Origin: Nitratiruptor sp.
Lineage (GTDB): Bacteria; Campylobacterota; Campylobacteria; Campylobacterales; Nitratiruptoraceae
Assembly (NCBI GenBank): GCA_015494505.1
Contig: WGBB01000092.1
Span: forward strand, 1-25,466
DNA: 25,466 nt
Reading direction: 5' to 3'
In this document: in pieces, positions 13,766 through 21,260 of the stretch
Layout of the letters: each line of letters starts with the position of its first letter
Numbering within the stretch: position 1 is the stretch's first letter
The notes under the pieces: generated by a model
The model's database searches: none
What the model saw: the letters and a program-made list of their open reading frames with translations, nothing else
Told to the model about the DNA's origin: nothing
Position numbers and translations under genes: made by a program

Positions 13766-15575
13766 TGTCAGGCGCCTCTACCAGCGGCTGCGCCAAGAGC
13801 AGCAAGAGCTCCAGACCTTCTATAAAGTCCTCCAGGAGCACCGCACCATCATTGATGGAAAAGTGAGCGAGTATGAAGCCCTTTTGGAGGATTTTTTGGA
13901 TTTTGTGGGATTGCATAGGGATAACGAGACACTTCTAGCTGCAATCAATCGTATCGTAAACTTGCGCGAAGATATGCTTTTGCAAGTGATTGCTCACAAA
14001 GATGAAGAGGAGCGCATCGCTATAAAAGAGCGTGCATTTATTTGGGTGAGCGAGTTTTACCTGGCGCGTTTTGGGCGCCTTTTGGAGTGGATAGAGAGCG
14101 AAAAGTTGCTTCCTCCCTTTTATAGAGCGCTTTTGCGCCACGCCCACGCTATCGGCGAGGCTTTTAGCTCCTGGCAAAGCAGCTGGATGGCGCAGATAAT
14201 CTATGGAATCAATCGTGAGCTTTTGCGCATCTTTAACGGTGATGAAGAGAAGATTTTTACGATGCTCCAAGAAAAGTCCCTGCTCGATAGGGGGCACGGC
14301 GGTGAAGTGGCCGATCGCTGCTACAGCGTGCTTAGGATGCGTGAAGATGGAAGTTTCGAGCGGCTTAGCTACGCCGAGGCTTTCAAAGAAGAGGTCCAAG
14401 AAGTAGCGGGGCGTATCGAGCAGGCTATCACCGATTTAGAGCGATTCCAAGAGGCCCAAAAAGAGGGTTGGCTAGCCTATCTGGAGCGTATCAAAGAAGC
14501 GCTTTTGGAAGAGGATGTGGATAGGCTCGTGCCGCGCTGGGCCGATGTGGATCGAGCCTGGATGCGTATCACATCTCCTATCCAGATAGGCCATCCTCTC
14601 GAATACTACGAAGATCGCTTCCGCAAAGCTGTGGCACTGGAGTGGGATGTGCGCATCAGCGATCCCGACTATCCCAAAGGCGAGCGGGCCAAACGCATCG
14701 CGCTTGCTTTCAAAAAGCTCTACCACGACATCGGTATCGACGCTCCCAGCGTCTATGAGCAAACACTCAAAAGCATAGAGCGTGTGCAGCTTTATGTGGG
14801 GCGGCCGCTGCTCTTTTACGGCAGCGAATTTAACGGCCTTTTTAGCGCCCAGGTGGTGCCCAACGACGAAGTGGTGAGCAAGGAGCTTGGCAAGAAGATT
14901 TTCGCCTATCCCGATATGATTCTCCAGACCCAACGCGCCAAGCCGAAAATGCGCATAACCTATGAAATCTTCGGCAACGAACTGGCCGATCGTATGCGAG
15001 GGCTGCTCGACAATGAAGAGGTGTGGCACGCAATTTACGATATCACCACCATCGGACACGAGTATGGCCATATCTTGTGGATGGATGAAGAGACCGAAAC
15101 GGCGATGAACGCCAGCGGTCTTTTCAAGCTCGCCGAAGAGTTCAAAGCCACCACCGGAGGACTGGTGGCCTACTATTTGTTCGAAAACGATCGCTTTTGG
15201 GAGGAGCTGCTGCTCGATCATATCCAGCGAAGCGTAGCGCTGATTGGCTGGATGGAGGTGGATGAGGTGCTGCCTTATTACACCGAAGGGCTCTTGCATC
15301 TTACAGGGCTTTTTGAATCGGGAGTGCTCCATTTTGAAGACTCCCTTTCGGTGTGTATCGATGCTTCTAGCTATGCGAAACTCAAGGAGTGGTATTTTAC
15401 TACCTATAGCGATTTGGCCGCACACTATCTCCACAAGCGCGACTCCAAAGATTTTCTCGATCGCTACATCCATAAAGTTAGAACGGTCTGGATGCCGCGC
15501 CACAAGGAGGCCGCGGCGTTCGTGCGCCACTACTACGATCTATACAAACAGATAGGAAGGCAGATAGTATCGTGA
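13755..15575 (+). CDS. ciaB: CiaB-family protein with HEYGH metallopeptidase-like motif
   Basis: A 606-residue, hydrophilic, mostly helical protein with no signal peptide or membrane segment. Length and conserved stretches (HPLEYYEDRFRKAV around 280-293, GLFSAQVVPNDEVVSK around 361-376) match my memory of the Campylobacter invasion antigen B family, found also in non-pathogenic vent Campylobacterota. Residues 435-439 read HEYGH, an HExxH zinc-ligand motif, and 25 residues after its Glu comes EEFKATTGG, a plausible third-ligand glutamate. This layout recalls gluzincin peptidases such as M49 and M3. So I infer a soluble zinc peptidase or a degenerate relative. CiaB was described in C. jejuni as an invasion-related protein; nothing here shows secretion. 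It overlaps rdgB by 11 bp and the next gene by 4 bp. The family name is from memory. Confidence 0.72.
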   Translation: MQSDVRRLYQRLRQEQQELQTFYKVLQEHRTIIDGKVSEYEALLEDFLDFVGLHRDNETLLAAINRIVNLREDMLLQVIAHKDEEERIAIKERAFIWVSEFYLARFGRLLEWIESEKLLPPFYRALLRHAHAIGEAFSSWQSSWMAQIIYGINRELLRIFNGDEEKIFTMLQEKSLLDRGHGGEVADRCYSVLRMREDGSFERLSYAEAFKEEVQEVAGRIEQAITDLERFQEAQKEGWLAYLERIKEALLEEDVDRLVPRWADVDRAWMRITSPIQIGHPLEYYEDRFRKAVALEWDVRISDPDYPKGERAKRIALAFKKLYHDIGIDAPSVYEQTLKSIERVQLYVGRPLLFYGSEFNGLFSAQVVPNDEVVSKELGKKIFAYPDMILQTQRAKPKMRITYEIFGNELADRMRGLLDNEEVWHAIYDITTIGHEYGHILWMDEETETAMNASGLFKLAEEFKATTGGLVAYYLFENDRFWEELLLDHIQRSVALIGWMEVDEVLPYYTEGLLHLTGLFESGVLHFEDSLSVCIDASSYAKLKEWYFTTYSDLAAHYLHKRDSKDFLDRYIHKVRTVWMPRHKEAAAFVRHYYDLYKQIGRQIVS

Positions 15576-16807
15576 GGACAGTAGTCGTTTTTTTCCTTTT
15601 GATAGGAGTTGTGTTTGGAGGGCAGAGTGCGCAGTTGCGCGCTTTGCTAGTATCGGGGAGTTTTCCCGTCGTGGGGGAGCTCTATGGAGTGGATATCGAC
15701 GGCGACGGTATGGCAGGGCCGCGAGAGCGCATTTATCTTGATTTGCGCACGGGAAAGAAATGCTTTGCCTACAGATGGGATGCGGGCAGCTGTAGCGAAC
15801 CTATCGATATAAAACTCGATATGGAACCTATAGCTTATGTCGTCGCAATTGCAAAATCGCACTTTCTCTATCTCGATACAAAAACACAAGAGGTAGCACC
15901 CCTGCGAAGCGATGCGGGGCTTGTGGCGGAGCATCTTCATAATCCTTTGTGTGATATCGCTTGGAGTATTGAAGACGGCAAGGCCTTTTTCGTTTACAAA
16001 GACTTTCGCAATTTTCCAAATCTTTTGGCTCATTACGATACGCCCGGCTTCGTATGGGATATAGAAAGAGTGGGTGATACGCTCTATGTGGCCGATGGCA
16101 CTGCCGGTCTGGAAGTTTTCAATATAGCTGCAGAAAATCTCCTCCATCCCAAACTCATAGCCCAAAGAGCTCTTCAGGATGAGGCGATTGAAGTGCACTA
16201 TTTTGGCGGTGACATCTATGTGGGCACGAAAAATGCGTTATATCGCTACGATGCCGACACTCTTGCTTTGCAAGAAAGCTTCAAGCTGCCTGCTGAACTC
16301 TATTTTTTCCGTCCTACCCCATATGGACTCTTTGCGGCTTTAGTGGATGGGAGCTTGTTACGTTTTACTACACACCAAAAAAAGCTTTGGCGTAATTTCG
16401 ATGCGGCATATATCACGACCCATGCACTGTATCGCTATGACCAAAACGGACTGGCCAAGACGTCGCTGCCGCATATGCGAGTGCTAAAGCACTATCCATT
16501 AGGGTGGGGTGAAGTGGCCGTAGTTGGAACGAATGTGGCAGTGGCAAGCAAGGAGGGGGTGGAGATAGCGCACGGCGGGAAGATTCTTGCGCTGCAACTA
16601 GGATTTGCTCCCGTTAATTTCGTAGCTTCAAAAGGATATTTCTATCTTCTTGATAGCATAGCGCGCATGGCGCGTATCGATCCCAAAAGCGGTGCTAGCG
16701 AGATACTCTATCTTCCCTATCCCGCTACGGATATTACGGCATACAAGGGGAATTTGTATATCGTTGGCCAAGGAGGCGCCGGATTTGTTGTTATGAAGAT
16801 AAAATAA
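15572..16807 (+). CDS. Secreted beta-propeller-like protein, function unknown
   Basis: I do not recognise a named family. The 411-residue product starts with a signal peptide (about residues 1-17, FFLLIGVVFGG). Near residues 41-46 is DIDGDG, an EF-hand/dockerin-like calcium-loop pattern. From about residue 80 to the end the sequence is made of short beta strands with repeating phrases such as TLYVADGTAGLEVFNI, DIYVGTKNALYRYD and GYFYLLDSIARMARID. That pattern suggests a periplasmic beta-propeller (LVIVD or PQQ-like repeats). There are cysteines at about 64, 73 and 127 but no haem motif. The start is GTG inside GTGA, overlapping the CiaB-family stop by 4 bp, so the two are coupled. Its base usage is slightly more AT-rich towards the 3' end. 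It ends the unit begun at 13178. Confidence 0.75.
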   Translation: MRTVVVFFLLIGVVFGGQSAQLRALLVSGSFPVVGELYGVDIDGDGMAGPRERIYLDLRTGKKCFAYRWDAGSCSEPIDIKLDMEPIAYVVAIAKSHFLYLDTKTQEVAPLRSDAGLVAEHLHNPLCDIAWSIEDGKAFFVYKDFRNFPNLLAHYDTPGFVWDIERVGDTLYVADGTAGLEVFNIAAENLLHPKLIAQRALQDEAIEVHYFGGDIYVGTKNALYRYDADTLALQESFKLPAELYFFRPTPYGLFAALVDGSLLRFTTHQKKLWRNFDAAYITTHALYRYDQNGLAKTSLPHMRVLKHYPLGWGEVAVVGTNVAVASKEGVEIAHGGKILALQLGFAPVNFVASKGYFYLLDSIARMARIDPKSGASEILYLPYPATDITAYKGNLYIVGQGGAGFVVMKIK

Positions 16808-16915
16808 CTTTAGCTAATCAATATAAACTTATAGGATTTTAGTCGATTACTATCAAATACTTGACATAAGCTCACTAAAATGATATAATAACGAAAAACG
16901 AAAAGGAGGTGAGCT
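16808..16915 (+). promoter_or_regulatory. Consensus sigma-70 promoter and Shine-Dalgarno of the hsp20 gene
   Basis: The 108-bp AT-rich gap contains TTGACA (16861-16866), exactly 17 bp of spacer, and TATAAT (16884-16889), with TG at 16881-16882 making the -10 extended as well. AAGGAGGTGA (16903-16912), complementary to the 16S anti-Shine-Dalgarno over ten bases, lies 3 bp before the ATG. No CIRCE (HrcA) or HAIR (HspR) inverted repeat was found. The first 50 bp show nothing I can name; no terminator is visible for the preceding gene. Confidence 0.88.
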
Positions 16916-17353
16916 ATGATTCCGGTAGTAATCGATCCCTTCAAAGAACTAAGAGATATAGAAAGAAAAATCTCATCTATGCTCGAATTTGAAAACAAAA
17001 TGGTGCCAAGCGCAAAAGCCGAAAATATCTGGATGCCCGCAGTCAACGAAAAAGAGGATGAAAAGGCCTACTATGTAGAAGTTGACCTGCCGGGTGTCAA
17101 AAAAGAGGATATCAACGTCGAAGTCAAAGACAATCTCCTCACAATCAGCGGTGAGCGCAAGTTCAAAAAAGAGGAAAACGACAAAGGCTACAAACGCGTT
17201 GAGAGCTTTTTCGGTAAGTTTGAGCGCAGCTTCACGCTTCCTGCCGATGCAGATGCGGATAAGATAGAAGCGAGCGTGGAAGACGGCGTGCTCAAACTCA
17301 CCATCCCAAAAATCGAACAAAAAGAGAACGTCAAGAAAATCTCCATCAAGTAA
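16916..17353 (+). CDS. Small heat-shock protein, Hsp20/alpha-crystallin family
   Basis: An ATP-independent holdase that binds unfolding proteins and forms oligomers. At 145 residues it has the usual layout: a short N-terminal arm (MIPVVIDPFKELRDIE), the alpha-crystallin domain from about residue 48 to 135 (YYVEVDLPGVKKEDINVEV, LTISGERK, FGKFERSFTLP, and the signature GVLKLTIPK), and a C-terminal I-x-I tail (ISIK) for oligomer contacts. The ATG follows a perfect Shine-Dalgarno and a consensus promoter, implying high potential expression. Stable hairpins follow the stop. It is monocistronic. Confidence 0.95.
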   Translation: MIPVVIDPFKELRDIERKISSMLEFENKMVPSAKAENIWMPAVNEKEDEKAYYVEVDLPGVKKEDINVEVKDNLLTISGERKFKKEENDKGYKRVESFFGKFERSFTLPADADADKIEASVEDGVLKLTIPKIEQKENVKKISIK

Positions 17354-17378
17354 GGCAAAGAGCCTCCTCTCTTTGCCT
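17353..17378 (+). other. 10-bp hairpin after the hsp20 gene (terminator-like, no T-tract)
   Basis: AGGCAAAGAG (17353-17362) pairs perfectly with CTCTTTGCCT (17369-17378) around a 6-nt loop. The left arm begins at the last base of the hsp20 stop codon. The following bases are GCCCTGCTAATC, so there is no immediate U-tract. It may be a weak terminator or a 3'-end-stabilising hairpin for a highly expressed mRNA. Confidence 0.6.
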
Positions 17379-17483
17379 GCCCTGCTAATCTTCTTTTAAT
17401 CCCTCTTTTGCTATACTCATTCATAATATGAGCGGCTCACATTTTCGCTCCTAATTAGCCAATATATCCTAAAGGAATGAGGT
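17379..17483 (+). promoter_or_regulatory. Promoter region of the aminotransferase-carA unit
   Basis: TATACT (17412-17417) within TTTTGCTATACT is the best -10 for the long downstream unit; the -35 is weak (TTCTTT near 17391). Just downstream is a perfect odd palindrome TGAGC-G-GCTCA (17429-17439), and CGCTC recurs at 17446-17450. AAAGGAATGAGG precedes the ATG at 17484. The palindrome sits where a repressor or an attenuating leader could act, but no regulator is identified. Confidence 0.4.
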
Positions 17484-18590
17484 ATGCTTCTTTTCACTCC
17501 AGGACCTACGCCTGTGCCTGAGCGTGTACGCCAAGCTATGGCTGCTCCCACAATACATCATAGAACGCCAGAATTTACCAAAATCTTTTTGCAAACGCGC
17601 GAGCTTCTTTTGGAGCTTTTCGGGATGGAAGATGCCGTGATGCTGGCCTCCACCGGTACTGGTGCTATGGAAGCGTGTGTGACAAATCTGTGTCGAAAAA
17701 AGGCTTTGATAGTCAATGCCGGCAAATTTGGTGAACGTTTTGTAAAAATTGCCAAAGCATTCGGCAAAGAGGTGGTAGAGCTTCGCTACGAATGGGATAC
17801 GCCTGCAAAGGTAGGCGATGTAGAGGAGGCTTTGCGGCAGCATCCGGACATCGATGCATTTTTTGTCCAAATCTGTGAAAGCAGCGGAGGCTTGCGCCAT
17901 CCCGTCGAAGAGATTGCAAGTGCCATCAAAGCCATTAATCCTGACGTTACCGTCGTCGCAGACGGTATTACGGCCGTGGGCGTAGAACCTATCGATGTGA
18001 CCAATATCGATGCACTCATCACCGGCAGCCAAAAGGCTCTGATGCTGCCGCCGGGTCTTGCGATGATAGGGCTTAGCTCCCATGCGCTTCGCAAAATCGG
18101 GGAGGGAAGTGGTTTTTACTTTAACCTTGCCAGCGAACTCAAAAAACAGCGTGAAGGGACGACTGCATACACCGCTGCTACGACGCTCGTCATTGGGCTC
18201 AAAGAGGTTTTGACAATATTGCTGCGAGAAATAGGTCGCGACGAGGTGTATGACCAAACAGACCGTAGAGCCACCGCAACGCGAGTGGCACTGGAGGCAC
18301 TGGGGCTGAGTATCTATCCCAAAAATCCCGCCAATGCCATGACCGCTATCATCGACGACCAGGCCGAAGAGATTCGCAAGCTCCTCAAAAACCGTTACGG
18401 TGTCAACGTAGCAGGAGGTCAGGAACATCTCAAAGGTCGCCTCTTTCGCATCAATCATATGGGATTTATCGAGCCTTATGAAGCTGCGTGGGTTGTCAAT
18501 GCCGTAGAGATGGCGCTATCAGACCTGGGGCGCATCACATACGAGGGCAAGGCAAATAAGATTTTCAATACGATCTATTTTGAGGAATGA
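17484..18590 (+). CDS. Class V PLP aminotransferase (alanine/serine-glyoxylate type)
   Basis: A 368-residue fold-type I PLP enzyme of the class V group that includes alanine-glyoxylate, serine-glyoxylate and serine-pyruvate aminotransferases and the so-called 42-kDa soluble hydrogenase subunit. Signatures are FTPGPTPVP at the start, STGTGAMEA (phosphate-binding loop, about 56-64), VVADGITAVG with Asp160 for the pyridine nitrogen, and GSQKALMLPPG with Lys184 as the Schiff-base lysine. GRLFRINHMG near the C-terminus carries the substrate-carboxylate arginine. It is first in a unit with hisZ (1-bp gap), purA and carA. That context hints at serine/glycine supply for purine synthesis, but the amino donor and acceptor cannot be told from sequence. 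Confidence 0.85.
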   Translation: MLLFTPGPTPVPERVRQAMAAPTIHHRTPEFTKIFLQTRELLLELFGMEDAVMLASTGTGAMEACVTNLCRKKALIVNAGKFGERFVKIAKAFGKEVVELRYEWDTPAKVGDVEEALRQHPDIDAFFVQICESSGGLRHPVEEIASAIKAINPDVTVVADGITAVGVEPIDVTNIDALITGSQKALMLPPGLAMIGLSSHALRKIGEGSGFYFNLASELKKQREGTTAYTAATTLVIGLKEVLTILLREIGRDEVYDQTDRRATATRVALEALGLSIYPKNPANAMTAIIDDQAEEIRKLLKNRYGVNVAGGQEHLKGRLFRINHMGFIEPYEAAWVVNAVEMALSDLGRITYEGKANKIFNTIYFEE

Positions 18591-18591
18591 T

Positions 18592-19443
18592 ATGGTCTAT
18601 GAACACGAGATACCAAAAGGTGCCAGGCTCTACTTCGCTAAAGAGGCTCGTCTCAAACGGCACATAGAGAGTGTGGCGAGTGAGGTGCTGTATAAAAAGG
18701 GCTTCGAAGAGATCGTCACGCCGCACTTTTCGTACCATCAGCACCACTTCATCGAGCCAAAGAGCGAGTTGATACGTCTCCAGGACGAAAAGAACCGCGA
18801 ACTCTCCATCCGCGCCGACAGCACCGTGGATGTGGTGCGTTTGGTGACCAAGAGGCTAGGGCGCAGTACCGAGCACAAGAAGTGGTTTTATATCCAGCCC
18901 GTATTTCGCTATCCCAGCAGCGAGTACTATCAAATCGGCGCTGAAGTGCTCGAAGGCAAACAGAGCCTGGAAAATCTCAAAATCGTAACGCAGATTTTTA
19001 AGCATCTGGGCATTGCTCCCAAGCTTATGCTGGCCAACATTAAGATTCCTTCGCTTGTGGCCGAACATTTGGGAATCGACTTGGAGCTTTTCAAGCGTCT
19101 CGATATCGATGGACTTTTAGAGGGAGCACCTGCGTGGCTGGAGAGGCTTCTTTTCGTGCAGCATGTGCATGAGATCGATGCGCTGGCAGGTGAACTGCCC
19201 GAAGCGATCGAAGCGGAGCTTTTCAAGCTCAAGGAGCTGGCACTGGCTCTAGAATATGAAGAGATCTTGCTCGCACCGCTTTTTTATGCGAAAATGCGCT
19301 ACTATAAAGATCTTTTTTTCCGTTTTTTCTATGACAACGCTACGCTCGCTACCGGAGGCGACTACGAGGCCGAAGGGCTTGATGCGAGTGGTTTTGCCCT
19401 CTATACTGATGAGATAATCTCTATGCTACAAAAAGGTGATTGA
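18592..19443 (+). CDS. hisZ: HisZ-like ATP phosphoribosyltransferase regulatory subunit
   Basis: A 283-residue paralogue of the class II histidyl-tRNA synthetase core. HisZ partners short-form HisG in the first step of histidine synthesis. Seen: KGARLYFAKEA at the N-terminus, GFEEIVTPHF (motif 1-like), LSIRADSTVDVVR, and FYIQPVFRYPSSEYYQIGAEVLEG (motif 2 region, about 99-122). Where true HisRS has GGRYD, this has GGDYE, and there is no anticodon-binding domain. It therefore should not charge tRNA. It is shorter than typical HisZ (about 320-390). ATG at 18592 is chosen over the in-frame TTG at 18580 because AGGA lies just upstream and the TTG overlaps the previous gene. The stop overlaps purA by one base. 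hisG is not in the window. Confidence 0.82.
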   Translation: MVYEHEIPKGARLYFAKEARLKRHIESVASEVLYKKGFEEIVTPHFSYHQHHFIEPKSELIRLQDEKNRELSIRADSTVDVVRLVTKRLGRSTEHKKWFYIQPVFRYPSSEYYQIGAEVLEGKQSLENLKIVTQIFKHLGIAPKLMLANIKIPSLVAEHLGIDLELFKRLDIDGLLEGAPAWLERLLFVQHVHEIDALAGELPEAIEAELFKLKELALALEYEEILLAPLFYAKMRYYKDLFFRFFYDNATLATGGDYEAEGLDASGFALYTDEIISMLQKGD

Positions 19444-20696
19444 TGGCAGCAGATTTAATAGTCGGAATACAGTGGGGAGATGAAGGAAAAGGCAAAATCG
19501 TCGACCTTTTAGCCCAGGAATATGATGTGGTATGCCGCTACCAAGGCGGACATAATGCCGGACATACAATCGTGGTGGACGGCAAGAGCTTAGCACTCCA
19601 TCTCATTCCTTCGGGCATCCTCAATCCCAATGCCACCAATATCATAGGCAATGGAGTAGTGGTAAGCCCCGAAGCGCTCATCAAAGAGATGGAGCAGTTT
19701 GATGACCTTCAGGGGCGATTGCTCATAAGCGACAAGGCGCATCTTATCTTTAAATATCATGAAGCCATAGACAAGGCCAAAGAGCGTCTACGTGGTAAAA
19801 ATGCCATCGGTACCACGGGACGTGGAATAGGCCCTGCGTATGCCGATAAAGTGGCGCGCCAAGGCCACAGGGTGGGCGAGCTCAAAGATATCGACAAACT
19901 CGCCCAAAAGATTATGGACTATTTCGCTATGAATGAAGCCTATTTTAAGGCATTGGGAGTCGAGACTCCCAGCCTTGAAGAGCTGAAAAAAGAGTTGGCG
20001 CACTATCGCGACGCTCTTATGCCTTATGTAATTGATGCTACCAACTATCTTTGGGAGCTGTTGGCGCTCGGCGAGCACAAAATCTTGCTCGAGGGTGCCC
20101 AAGGGACGATGCTCGATATCGATCACGGCACCTATCCTTATGTGACTAGCTCCAATACCATCGCTGCGGGTGCCTGCACGGGACTGGGGCTTGCTCCCAA
20201 AGATATCGGCCGCGTCATCGGCATAGCCAAAGCCTACTGCACCCGCGTAGGCAACGGGCCTTTCCCCACGGAAGATTTCGGTCCGGACGGTGAGCGACTG
20301 CGCCGGCAAGGGCACGAGTTTGGTACCACCACGGGACGCCCCAGACGCTGCGGATGGTTCGATGCCGTCGCGGCCAAGTACGCCTGCAGGCTCAACGGCT
20401 GCGACGAGCTGGCAATTATGAAACTCGATGTATTGGATGGATTTGAAAAGATCAAGGTAGCCAGTGCCTATGAGTATGAGGGTGAGCGCATCGACTATGT
20501 GCCAAGTGACCTAGAAAACGTGACCCCCATCTATGTGGAGTTTGACGGATGGGAGAGTGTTGCGGGTGTACGCCGCTGGGAGGATCTGCCCACGGAGGCC
20601 AAACTCTATATCGAAGGAATCGAAGATCTCGTAGAGACCAAAATTACCATTATCTCTACAAGTCCGGATCGAGAAGATACTATTGTGAGAAAGTAA
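19443..20696 (+). CDS. purA: Adenylosuccinate synthetase
   Basis: Joins IMP and aspartate with GTP to give adenylosuccinate, the first committed step to AMP. The 417-residue length is normal. Signatures are QWGDEGKGK (catalytic Asp13), GGHNAGHT with catalytic His41, GTTGRGIGPAY, EGAQGTMLDIDHGTYPYVTSSN-type loop, and TTTGRPRRCGW for base/GTP contacts. ATG at 19443 is preferred over the TTG one codon upstream, because every family member starts close to this point; the ATG shares one base with the hisZ stop (TGATG). AAGGTGA lies at a suitable distance upstream. DUF507 follows after 9 bp. Confidence 0.97.
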   Translation: MAADLIVGIQWGDEGKGKIVDLLAQEYDVVCRYQGGHNAGHTIVVDGKSLALHLIPSGILNPNATNIIGNGVVVSPEALIKEMEQFDDLQGRLLISDKAHLIFKYHEAIDKAKERLRGKNAIGTTGRGIGPAYADKVARQGHRVGELKDIDKLAQKIMDYFAMNEAYFKALGVETPSLEELKKELAHYRDALMPYVIDATNYLWELLALGEHKILLEGAQGTMLDIDHGTYPYVTSSNTIAAGACTGLGLAPKDIGRVIGIAKAYCTRVGNGPFPTEDFGPDGERLRRQGHEFGTTTGRPRRCGWFDAVAAKYACRLNGCDELAIMKLDVLDGFEKIKVASAYEYEGERIDYVPSDLENVTPIYVEFDGWESVAGVRRWEDLPTEAKLYIEGIEDLVETKITIISTSPDREDTIVRK

Positions 20697-20705
20697 GGAG
20701 AGTGT

Positions 20706-21260
20706 ATGCGACTGCGTCTACCACACGCCCCCTATGTGGCCAATAAAATAGCGATCGATCTTTTAAAGAGCGGTATGGTGCACTTTACTTCGGGTGTGGA
20801 CCCGGTGGTACGTGCGGCGCGCGAAGTGCTTGAAGAGGAGCTTAAAAAAGAGGCTGCGCTAGATGAACGTGTCAAAGAGATCATCGAAGAGAACGAAGAT
20901 GAGATCGAATTTAACATGGCGGATTCCAAGCAGCTCTTTTGGCTTATTAAAAAACGCCTCGCTCCCGAATACGATGTGATTCTTAACTACGAAGAGAAAT
21001 ATAACGATTTTGCGCATAAAATTTTGCACAAACTCTACGAAGAGGATCTCATCAACTACACCGTACCCGATAACCGTATCAAAAACATCATCTACGACGC
21101 TATAGAGGGTTATATCAAAAGCTACGACGAAATCGAAGATATCGTGCTCGAAAAGATATCACACTATAAAAAGAAGCTCATTCCCGGGACCGAAGAGTTT
21201 GAACTGGTCTATCAAAGAATGTTTGAAGATGAGCTCAAAAAACGGGGGATGCTGTTATGA
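20706..21260 (+). CDS. DUF507 family protein
   Basis: A 184-residue soluble protein that I recognise as the DUF507 family, whose function is unknown. It opens with MRLRLPHAPYVANKIAIDLL, continues with an acidic helical stretch (EVLEEELKKEAALDERVKEII region, about 40-65), and is composed of charged helices without cysteines, signal peptide or membrane segment. It contains no enzyme motif that I can see. A GGAGAG site precedes the ATG, 9 bp after purA; the stop overlaps carA by 4 bp (ATGA). The family is known in Campylobacterota and Aquificota-like thermophiles. Coupling to nucleotide genes on both sides suggests a conserved role in, or expression level matched to, that pathway. Confidence 0.85.
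   Translation: MRLRLPHAPYVANKIAIDLLKSGMVHFTSGVDPVVRAAREVLEEELKKEAALDERVKEIIEENEDEIEFNMADSKQLFWLIKKRLAPEYDVILNYEEKYNDFAHKILHKLYEEDLINYTVPDNRIKNIIYDAIEGYIKSYDEIEDIVLEKISHYKKKLIPGTEEFELVYQRMFEDELKKRGMLL

Noticed and set aside
14472..15530. Long antisense open frame (352 codons) under the CiaB-family gene
   Set aside because: It is the complement of a gene with clear family motifs and flanking overlaps; no ribosome site or recognisable domain.
16808..16860. CIRCE or HAIR element upstream of the hsp20 gene
   Set aside because: Neither TTAGCACTC-N9-GAGTGCTAA nor CTTGAGT-N7-ACTCAAG was found on reading the gap.
17469..18458. Antisense open frame of 329 codons under the aminotransferase gene
   Set aside because: Shadow caused by codon bias; the plus-strand frame has all PLP-enzyme motifs.
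18580..18591. TTG start for hisZ (and similarly TTG at 19440 for purA)
   Set aside because: The ATGs at 18592 and 19443 are better placed relative to AGGA and AAGGTGA sites and match the family N-termini.
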